This document shows positions 30,120 to 35,413 of a stretch of DNA of 35,413 nucleotides, piece by piece. Position 1 is the first letter of the stretch. Each line of letters begins with the position of its first letter. This stretch comes from a virus. A model generated the notes under the pieces. That model saw only the letters and a program-made list of their open reading frames with translations. It searched no databases and had not been told where the DNA came from. The stretch covers positions 1 to 35,413 of IMG/VR virus record IMGVR_UViG_3300045993_000598, one strand, 5' to 3'. A program made the position numbers and the translations under genes.

Positions 30120-32654
30120 ATGGATATGTATAATTATTGTGCATCGGCTTTAGATAGCAAGCTGAATTCTTCGATTTTAATTGAGTCTGAAAGTCTTGAG
30201 AATAAAATAATTTCACTGCCAGAAAATAGGGTACTTTATCATTGTTTTTATGATGTCGAGTATCGTGATTCGTTAGTTGGATATGATGGGTTTGTATTTC
30301 CTGTATTTGACACTGTCCATTTTGATTTTGATTCAAAGACAAATGATGGCATAGATGCATTTGATCAGACTAAAAATCTGTGCTCTGTATTGACTGATGA
30401 AGGCGTTGATTATCAAGTTTATTTTTCTGGTAACAAGGGATTTCATGTGGCCGTTAATGTTTCGGCTGTTGGTATTTATAATGATATGAGCGGCGATGCT
30501 GTTAAGTTTAGAGTTAGATCTTTATTTAATAGCCTTAATGAAAAGCTTCCGTGTGTAGATATTAAAATTCACGACTTCACTAGGAAATTCAGAGCATTCA
30601 GATCATTAAATGAGAAGTCAGGTCTCTACAAAGTGCGAATAACTGATATTGGTTTCAACATATTTACTGAACTTGATCTGGATAGGATAAGAAATATTGC
30701 AAAATACCAACAAGATCTTGAGTACGCCCATCCGAAGCCAGGGCCTGTTAGTAAATATCTAACTGCTGATCTTAGTACTATTAATGAATACAGGCCATCT
30801 GTTCGTAAGAATTTTGAGTCTCGCGTGAAAGAGATACCTGCTGGCTCGATGATTGATGACTCGGCAATGAAGTTCTCATCTTTTGCTGGTAAGAAATGTA
30901 TTAAGTCAATGCTTGGTGTAGCTAATGTTAATTTTAATCGACATGATATCGGAAATCGTATTGTAAATGACTTGCGACTCACTGGCGTGAGTAGATCTGA
31001 AGCATTTTCGATCATGTCTAAATGGGCTGATGGTGTATTCGGAGCTGATGAGATCGAGCGCAAGCGTGAGACCGAGCGGATATTGCTCGATACTTACGAT
31101 AAAAAAGCTTATCAATATGGCTGCTTTGATGAGATCAAGAAATCCTACTGCTCAGCAAAGTGCTCGATCTATAATTCGGTAAATCCGAAGCTTCGAGCCG
31201 AGCCATTTGATTGTACAAAATCACAAATGGCTTTGAATAATTCTCGGCGCGTGTCACTTTCAGGTGATGAATCAGAGCTTGCCGACTTTTCAGAAGGCGA
31301 GCTTGCTGATTACATCCTCGGACAGACGCCTGATTTATGTAAATCGAATGACCAATTCTTTCAGTGGAAGGGAACGCACTGGCACCGTATAGATCATGGC
31401 GTTTTTTATGATACGATCACGAAAGTTGCAATTAAGACCTATGAAAATAAGATGCCAATAGCTCGTGTTAGGGCATTGGTTGAGCACGTGATTTCAAAGA
31501 TCAGCATTGCTCCGCCTGACAACTCGTTCTTTTCGGCCTCTGGCAATAAATTCAATTTTATGGATTGCACTGTGCATGTGTCTTTTTCTGATGGAAAGAT
31601 AGTTCTTGATAAGCGGCCTCATAATAAGTCTGACTATCTGTCTTACTGCGCTCCGTTCGGGTTTGAGCGACGAGGGGATGAGAAGCGTGGGACTGAATTT
31701 GGAAAATATCTAGATAATAGACGAGCTGATATTGGCGAGGATGGCGTGCGTGTTATTAAACAAATGCTGGGTGCTGCACTTGTGCCATTCGTGCCAAGGA
31801 TATTCTTTGTCTGTGGTGATAGTAACTCAGGAAAATCGACTCTAGCAAAATTAATCACAAGCCTGCTTGGGCAGTCGAACGTGTCGTCAGTGCTGCCTGC
31901 GCTTCGGCGTGGATCGACCGATCGGTTTCTATGGGAGCCAGCTATTGGGCGCATAGCTAATATCGTGCTAGAGGTGCCACGCGATGCGGAGCTCGATGTT
32001 AATACACTGAAAATGGTAAGGGATAAGAGCTTGGTAAATATCGACAGGAAGGGGCGCAACCATGTAAACGCTACGCTGCCATTCCTGCACATCTACTGCT
32101 GTAATACGATGCCACTGAGTAACGAGGGAAACACTGGAGCACTCGATAATAGGGTATCGATCTTGTCTTTTAAGCGGCTTGAGACTCTGTCTGGAGCTAA
32201 GTTTTTAGACTATGCCGACACGATATGGGCTGATGATCCAGGCGGTGTTTTGGATGCTGCACGTGATGGGCTTGCTGATTTAATAAGCACAGGGTTCGAA
32301 TATCACCAGACATTAGATGCTAAAAAAGCCACCAAGGATTGGCAGAATATGTCTGATTCAGTGGCGTTATTTTTTGAGGATTTAGTCAGCGGTGAGGAGC
32401 CTCCGATAGCAGTTGCATCGGGTGACTGGGATAGTGGATGCATTTTGGGTAAATCTATCTATGAGCGTTATATGTCATGGTGCTTAGCTTCCGGCAGGAA
32501 AGCGAGAGGTAAACACGGTTTTTATAAAGACCTGTCGACCAGATTCGGAGTGCCAAGAAAGAATGACGCAAGGGGTGGAGAGCGGTTTTTTCTTAACGCG
32601 GTGTTCGATAATGTTGCAATAACACGAGAAGTTAATAAATTAGCGGCGCGTTAA
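30120..32654 (+). CDS. AEP primase fused to SF3 helicase (replication protein)
   Basis: 844 residues. The N-terminal archaeo-eukaryotic primase domain has catalytic HFDFDSK (Asp69, Asp71), GNKGFHV (Lys106, His109) and a third motif region (DFTRKFRAFRSLNEKSGLYK, ~152-171). A cysteine cluster (GCFDEIKKSYCSAKCSIY, ~340-357) may bind zinc or iron-sulphur. The C-terminal D5/P4-type SF3 helicase has Walker A GDSNSGKST (566-574), Walker B-like NIVLEVPRD and the sensor strand HIYCCNTMP. Such fusions both prime and unwind at the origin, and AEP proteins may also polymerise. No other replicase is in the window. Confidence 0.93.
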   Translation: MDMYNYCASALDSKLNSSILIESESLENKIISLPENRVLYHCFYDVEYRDSLVGYDGFVFPVFDTVHFDFDSKTNDGIDAFDQTKNLCSVLTDEGVDYQVYFSGNKGFHVAVNVSAVGIYNDMSGDAVKFRVRSLFNSLNEKLPCVDIKIHDFTRKFRAFRSLNEKSGLYKVRITDIGFNIFTELDLDRIRNIAKYQQDLEYAHPKPGPVSKYLTADLSTINEYRPSVRKNFESRVKEIPAGSMIDDSAMKFSSFAGKKCIKSMLGVANVNFNRHDIGNRIVNDLRLTGVSRSEAFSIMSKWADGVFGADEIERKRETERILLDTYDKKAYQYGCFDEIKKSYCSAKCSIYNSVNPKLRAEPFDCTKSQMALNNSRRVSLSGDESELADFSEGELADYILGQTPDLCKSNDQFFQWKGTHWHRIDHGVFYDTITKVAIKTYENKMPIARVRALVEHVISKISIAPPDNSFFSASGNKFNFMDCTVHVSFSDGKIVLDKRPHNKSDYLSYCAPFGFERRGDEKRGTEFGKYLDNRRADIGEDGVRVIKQMLGAALVPFVPRIFFVCGDSNSGKSTLAKLITSLLGQSNVSSVLPALRRGSTDRFLWEPAIGRIANIVLEVPRDAELDVNTLKMVRDKSLVNIDRKGRNHVNATLPFLHIYCCNTMPLSNEGNTGALDNRVSILSFKRLETLSGAKFLDYADTIWADDPGGVLDAARDGLADLISTGFEYHQTLDAKKATKDWQNMSDSVALFFEDLVSGEEPPIAVASGDWDSGCILGKSIYERYMSWCLASGRKARGKHGFYKDLSTRFGVPRKNDARGGERFFLNAVFDNVAITREVNKLAAR

Positions 32655-32677
32655 CTGTCGCTTTTCATTCGAAAAAC

Positions 32678-32754
32678 GATTTCCGACTGAAATCCGAACA
32701 CTCTAACTATTTGATACTATTCTCTTATTCTTTATTTTGTCGGATATCGGATTT
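32678..32754. repeat. Iteron-like TCCGA/TCGGA cluster, candidate origin or operator
   Basis: GATTTC-CGACT-GAAATC (32678-32694) is a perfect 6-bp palindrome. AAATCCGA (32690-32697) pairs with TCGGATTT (32747-32754). A further GTCGGAT (32739-32745) lies directly before the latter, and TTCCGAC (32681-32687) lies before the former. A fifth TTTCCGACA occurs at 32857-32865. The sites flank an AT-rich core just after the primase-helicase gene. Arrays of this kind often bind replication initiators or repressors; role is inferred. Confidence 0.5.
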
Positions 32755-32775
32755 AAAAACAGAAATAGGTAAAAG

Positions 32776-32803
32776 AAAAAAACTGTGTAGCAGTGGTGCT
32801 ACT
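32776..32803 (-). terminator. Weak minus-strand terminator-like hairpin
   Basis: GTAGCA (32787-32792), loop GTGG, TGCTAC (32797-32802). Read on the minus strand it is followed after four bases by seven T (A-run at 32776-32782). No minus-strand gene is known upstream, so it would end an antisense RNA if real. The stem is short. Confidence 0.3.
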
Positions 32804-32832
32804 AAGAAAATGTAAAATATATTGGAGGTAGT

Positions 32833-32904
32833 GTGAAAATAAAAACGACAAACGAGTTTCCGACAGTCTGGATTGTTTTATTGATGTTGGTCTTGCTGTT
32901 CTGA
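32833..32904 (+). CDS. Possible 23-residue membrane peptide
   Basis: A GTG start with GGAGG at 32824-32828 opens a frame encoding MKIKTTNEFPTVWIVLLMLV then LLF. A polar head followed by a single hydrophobic helix resembles other tiny phage membrane proteins in this genome. Spacing to the GTG is short (four bases). No family; coding status uncertain but supported by the good ribosome-binding site. Confidence 0.4.
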   Translation: MKIKTTNEFPTVWIVLLMLVLLF

Positions 32905-33134
32905 TCGGCTGATTTTCTTTCCAGGATTGGTGTGGCTGAAAGATAATATGTTTTTGATATTGGGTGTGGGGATAGATTTTTGATCGCGTGGTGGGCTTTT
33001 TAGGATGTTCTAGGATTGGTGGTTGATTGTGTTGGCTGGATCGCTGCGTTAGAATTTCAGATAATTTAAGAAAATGTTGTGTATGGTCTAGGTGTCTCAT
33101 TTTGGCACTGGTTGTTTGGTTCTATATTATTGTG
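32905..33134. other. Gene-free G/T-rich spacer
   Basis: No frame with a credible start was found on either strand. The plus strand is rich in G and T, with AGGATTGGTG twice (near 32923 and 33011) and runs such as TTTTTGAT. A 115-codon minus-strand frame here has low-complexity composition typical of a shadow. May be part of the replication origin region or a leader of the following genes. Confidence 0.5.
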
Positions 33135-33163
33135 TTGCACTATCTTGATTATCGTGCTACGAT
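33135..33163 (+). promoter_or_regulatory. Candidate sigma70-type extended -10 promoter
   Basis: TTGCAC (33135-33140), a 17-base spacer, then TACGAT (33158-33163) preceded by TGC, which makes an extended -10 (TGnTACGAT). The match to consensus is moderate at -35. The following gene starts 17 bases after the -10 box with AGAGGTG as ribosome-binding site. Confidence 0.4.
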
Positions 33164-33179
33164 ATATTCAGAGGTGATT

Positions 33180-33383
33180 ATGAATGCAAAAGAAATCCTG
33201 ATCAAAAAAATAGATAACAACAAACGAGCAGTCCTTGATCTGTTGGCTGAAATACAAACTGAGCTCATGAATCCAAATTGTGACCATACGCTTTTAGCTG
33301 ATTGGGCTCTATCGATTGCTGAGCGCAATAATATTATTGCTGAGATTGAAGATGCCATCGTTGTCTTAGAAAGGGCGTGGTAG
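33180..33383 (+). CDS. Small helical protein, unknown
   Basis: 67 residues from ATG 33180, chosen for AGAGGTG at 33170-33176; an upstream extension of the frame looks noncoding. Begins MNAKEILIKKIDNNKRAVLD, then CDHTLLADWALSIAERNNII and IEDAIVVLERAW. Predicted as two or three helices forming a hairpin. No family recognised. First gene of the short operon that leads to the HNH, ParB-like and methyltransferase genes. Confidence 0.6.
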   Translation: MNAKEILIKKIDNNKRAVLDLLAEIQTELMNPNCDHTLLADWALSIAERNNIIAEIEDAIVVLERAW

Positions 33384-33494
33384 ATGTTACAGGATAAAAT
33401 GTTTTTTAAAGTGCTTGGTATTTTATTGTTACTTCATGCTTTTGTTGTGTCGGTGTTAATGTGGTGTTGCGTTGGTGTGACTCGGATTTTTTAG
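33384..33494 (+). CDS. 36-residue membrane protein
   Basis: Starts on the base after the preceding TAG and encodes MLQDKMFFKVLGILLLLHAF then VVSVLMWCCVGVTRIF. One hydrophobic helix with a short basic-polar head; C-terminal CC pair. No separate ribosome-binding site, so coupling is required. Function unknown; it may act in the host membrane early in infection. Confidence 0.5.
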   Translation: MLQDKMFFKVLGILLLLHAFVVSVLMWCCVGVTRIF

Positions 33495-33529
33495 TTGGCA
33501 AGTGGTCTTTTTGTGATAGGTGGTGGCTC

Positions 33530-33709
33530 ATGAAAAAGAAAAAGACTTCTAAAAATAAAGTAGGACGTCCAGTCGGGGCCAGGCCTCCAAAAACTACGCG
33601 CTCTGTGCGCATCCACCAGACAGTCGTCGATCAGATAGTTGCTCGTTATGGCACATTCCAGGGCTGGTTTGATGGTGTTCTTGCGAATCAGGTTGACATC
33701 AAACTTTAG
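33530..33709 (+). CDS. Small basic ribbon-helix-helix-like protein
   Basis: 59 residues from ATG 33530 with AGGTGG about six bases before it; the frame is open further upstream but that part is not protein-like. MKKKKTSKNKVGRPVGARPP is a basic, AT-hook-like arm. TTRSVRIHQTVVDQIVARYG then FQGWFDGVLANQ resembles the strand-helix-helix of Arc/CopG-type regulators ('SVRI...VVxxIxxRYG'). Likely a DNA-binding regulator of phage genes; inferred from pattern. Confidence 0.55.
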   Translation: MKKKKTSKNKVGRPVGARPPKTTRSVRIHQTVVDQIVARYGTFQGWFDGVLANQVDIKL

Positions 33710-33770
33710 CATTATTTAGCCTCTAGATATATCGCTGGCCTGTGGCTAGCTCTTATCTGGAGGTTAGCCT

Positions 33771-34286
33771 GTGGCTGATTCTAAAAACATTCCTGGTCTA
33801 GATCTGTATTCCGCAACTTCTAGCGGAAAAATAATTTCAAAAAAAACTGGATTAGAAATAAAAGAGCTTTTCAGAAAAGATGGATACATAAACGTCCATG
33901 TTTTTGTTGGAAAAATAAATAACAAAAAAAAATATAGTTTAAAATTACAGCATAGACTTGTTGCTGCTGCATTTTTTGGTGAGTCTGCGCTTGATGTAAA
34001 CCATAAAAATGGGATCAAGGCAGACAACAGAATTGAAAATTTAGAATATTGCACGCGATCTCAAAACATCAGACATTCTATTGATGTGCTTGGCAATAAA
34101 CACTGGTCACTAGGGTCTGATAATTCAAACTCAAAAATAAATCTTGAGACTCATAAATTTATAAATAAATTTTATAAAAACAAAGTTGCAAATGCAGATG
34201 AAATTGCAAAACTTTTTGATATAAATAAAGCAACAGTGATGAATCATGTTCGTAATTCAAAAAGGATTGAAAAATGTCTGAGATAA
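33771..34286 (+). CDS. HNH homing endonuclease, paralogue of the one at 24329
   Basis: 171 residues from a GTG start with TGGAGG at 33758-33763. NUMOD-type opening (IPGLDLYSATSSGKIISKKT), HNH core LQHRLVAAAFFGESALDVNH then KNGIKADNRIENLEYCTRSQ, and a C-terminal helix-turn-helix-like segment (NADEIAKLFDINKATVMNHV). Core identity with the minus-strand gene at 24329 is high. AT-rich and lysine/asparagine-rich, unlike flanking genes. It overlaps the ParB-like gene by 13 bases. GCCTGTGGCT occurs twice just before it (33738 and 33767), possibly a trace of insertion. Confidence 0.88.
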   Translation: MADSKNIPGLDLYSATSSGKIISKKTGLEIKELFRKDGYINVHVFVGKINNKKKYSLKLQHRLVAAAFFGESALDVNHKNGIKADNRIENLEYCTRSQNIRHSIDVLGNKHWSLGSDNSNSKINLETHKFINKFYKNKVANADEIAKLFDINKATVMNHVRNSKRIEKCLR

Positions 34287-34765
34287 AAATTAATTGCCAA
34301 TATACATCTTTAGTCGATGTTTCCCACTTGGTAGAAAATCCTAAAAATGCAAATAAGCATACAAAAGAACAGATTGAACGACTTGCAAAAATAATGTCAT
34401 TCCAAGGGTGGAGACATCCTATTGTAGTTTCAAAAAGATCTGGTTTTATTTGCGCAGGTCATGGCCGATTACTAGCAGCAAAACTTCTTGGATTGGACAA
34501 GGTGCCAGTCGACTATCAAGAGTTTATCAGTGAAGCAATGGAGTTTGCTTTTTTGGTGGCTGACAACGAAATTGCTAGATGGGCTGAGTTTGATGAGGCT
34601 AAGTTTTTAGAGGATGTTAAGACAATTGACCTTGGCGACATTGACCTGCTTGGTATGAAAAACTTTGTAATGGATATTCCCAAAGTCGGAGCTGAGTTTG
34701 ATCCGTTCGCAGAAGACGTTGTCATTGAACAGCGCAAATGTCCGCATTGTGACGGTATATTGTAA
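34274..34765 (+). CDS. ParB/Srx-fold protein (DNA modification partner)
   Basis: 163 residues. LVENPKNANKHTKEQIERLA, then FQGWRHPIVVSKRSGFICAG and HGRLLAAKLLGLDKVPVDY give the ParB N-terminal/Srx fold, with GHGR as the nucleotide-binding signature. The helical middle (FLVADNEIARWAEFDEAKFL) follows. The C-terminus ends in KCPHCDGIL, half of a zinc ribbon. ParB-like proteins are often fused to, or next to, phage DNA methyltransferases. Here the next gene is the Dam-like enzyme with a one-base TAATG overlap. Could guide or regulate modification, or act as a nuclease. Confidence 0.82.
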   Translation: MSEIKINCQYTSLVDVSHLVENPKNANKHTKEQIERLAKIMSFQGWRHPIVVSKRSGFICAGHGRLLAAKLLGLDKVPVDYQEFISEAMEFAFLVADNEIARWAEFDEAKFLEDVKTIDLGDIDLLGMKNFVMDIPKVGAEFDPFAEDVVIEQRKCPHCDGIL

Positions 34766-35413
34766 TGGCTTTTCTTACTGCTGGCTCTGTTGTTAAATAC
34801 GGAATCCCTTACCAGGGATCTAAGACTAAATTAGTAGAAAAGATTTGCAGGTTTTTCCCAAATGCAGATAATTTCTACGATTTATTTGGAGGCGGTTTCT
34901 CTGTATCTCATTACATGATTGAGAATAGATCAAAATCATTTAAGCAATTTCACTACAATGAAATTAGGACAGGACTTTGCGAACTAATTAAAGATGCAAT
35001 GCTTGGTAAATATAATTACAAGGCGTTTGAGCCGGAATGGATTTCACGCGAACGGTTCTTTGCCGAAAAAGAATCAAATGCTTATATAAAAATAATCTGG
35101 TCATTTGGTAATAATGGAGAGGGCTACATTTTCGGAAAAGACCGAGAAGATAATGTTCGAAGTATGCATATGGCCGTGGTTTACGATGAGTTTGATTCTT
35201 TTATGCAAGAAATTTTTGGTATAAGTAAGTGGCCAAATACGCTAGATATTACTGGAAAAAGACTTTATCTTAAAAGAATAATTGCAAGTAAGCGCGGCGG
35301 GCGTGTTGACCTCCAACAGCTCAAACAGCTCCAACAGCTCCAACAGCTCGAACAGCTCGAACGGCTCCAACAGCTCCAACAGCTCGAACGGCTCGTATCG
35401 TTTACAAATAAAT
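34765..35413 (+). CDS. dam: Dam-like DNA N6-adenine methyltransferase, N-terminal part (runs off the window)
   Basis: First 216 codons of the methyltransferase that continues at base 1. Motif X-like YGIPYQGSKTKL (residues 12-23) and motif I FYDLFGGGFSV (37-47) bind S-adenosylmethionine. HYNEIRTGLCELIKDAMLGK (63-82) follows the family order. ESNAYIKIIWSFGNNGEGYI (103-122) matches the 'SFGN' strand common in phage Dam-like enzymes. From residue 184 the three-residue leucine repeat begins, with nine units here versus eleven at the other window end. Start overlaps the ParB-like stop. Confidence 0.92.
   Translation, partial: MAFLTAGSVVKYGIPYQGSKTKLVEKICRFFPNADNFYDLFGGGFSVSHYMIENRSKSFKQFHYNEIRTGLCELIKDAMLGKYNYKAFEPEWISRERFFAEKESNAYIKIIWSFGNNGEGYIFGKDREDNVRSMHMAVVYDEFDSFMQEIFGISKWPNTLDITGKRLYLKRIIASKRGGRVDLQQLKQLQQLQQLEQLERLQQLQQLERLVSFTNK
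35217..35413. repeat. Terminal overlap, right copy (matches 1-215)
   Basis: Matches the left window end apart from two missing 9-bp units. See the entry at 1-215. The difference between the copies means that at least two repeat-length versions exist in the data, or that the repeat was misassembled. Confidence 0.9.
35314..35394 (+). repeat. 9 tandem 9-bp units inside the methyltransferase (right copy)
   Basis: Nine units encode QQL, KQL, QQL, QQL, EQL, ERL, QQL, QQL, ERL. The left copy (98-196) has two more KQL units directly after the first; all other units and both flanks are identical. The difference is exactly 18 bp and keeps the frame. Confidence 0.97.

Noticed and set aside
32776-32803. 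Antisense RNA ending at the weak hairpin
   Set aside because: No promoter or upstream minus-strand gene found; kept only as a low-confidence terminator-like feature.
32753-33100. 115-codon frame on the minus strand
   Set aside because: Low-complexity, His/Gln/Ser-rich translation, no ribosome-binding site; reflects G/T bias of the plus strand.
1-35413. Temperate phage functions (integrase, CI/Cro, attachment site)
   Set aside because: No protein with recombinase or repressor signature seen; small DNA-binding proteins alone do not support it.
1-35413. tRNA or other structured RNA genes
   Set aside because: No cloverleaf-like stretch noticed by eye; a covariance search would be needed to exclude weak ones.

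Overview
The window is an almost complete genome of a tailed double-stranded DNA phage (siphovirus-like, about 35.2 kb), assembled as a linearised circle. Its last 197 bases (35217-35413) repeat its first 215 bases, and the two copies differ only by two 9-bp units inside a gene. The gene cut by the window ends is a Dam-like adenine methyltransferase that runs from 34765 off the right edge and finishes at 511. No integrase, CI-like repressor, tRNA or CRISPR was seen, so a virulent or at least non-canonical temperate lifestyle is inferred. A zinc peptidase endolysin followed by spanin-like membrane proteins points to a Gram-negative host; the host genus cannot be read from the sequence.

Layout. 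(A) 572-5419 rightward: small and large terminase, portal, two small neck or virion-morphogenesis proteins, scaffold. (B) 5453-10302: major capsid protein, then about 4 kb of surface or decoration-type virion proteins, including a beta-sandwich protein and a protein made of about 17 tandem repeats of about 23 residues. (C) 10317-18335: head-tail completion, tail terminator, tail tube, frameshifted tail-assembly chaperones, tape measure, distal tail protein and a fibre with three C1q-like modules. (D) 18335-19764: lysis cassette (membrane/coiled-coil protein, small holin candidate, M15 peptidase, spanin-like pair) placed inside the tail region. (E) 19819-22863: tail hub and glycine-rich adhesin. 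(F) a hairpin at 22893-22939 separates this from a leftward, tightly overlapping block of 22947-29582: YqaJ exonuclease, many tiny proteins, three HNH endonucleases, a DUF669 ssDNA-binding candidate and a Sak4-like ATPase. One rightward VRR-NUC nuclease is interlocked in the middle. (G) 29777-34765 rightward again: hypothetical protein, AEP primase-SF3 helicase, a gene-poor repeat-bearing spacer (candidate origin), small proteins, a fourth HNH gene, a ParB-like protein, then the methyltransferase leading back into the terminase genes.

How it may work together: the primase-helicase starts replication using a host polymerase (none is encoded). The YqaJ exonuclease, Sak4-like ATPase and DUF669 protein form a recombination set. 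ParB-like plus Dam modify the DNA just upstream of packaging, and the genome is visibly rich in GATC. The most unusual feature is the in-frame, copy-number-variable 9-bp repeat in the methyltransferase between its recognition region and motif IV. Genes are stitched by ATGA, TGATG and TAATG overlaps; the strongest structural genes have AAGGGG ribosome-binding sites.
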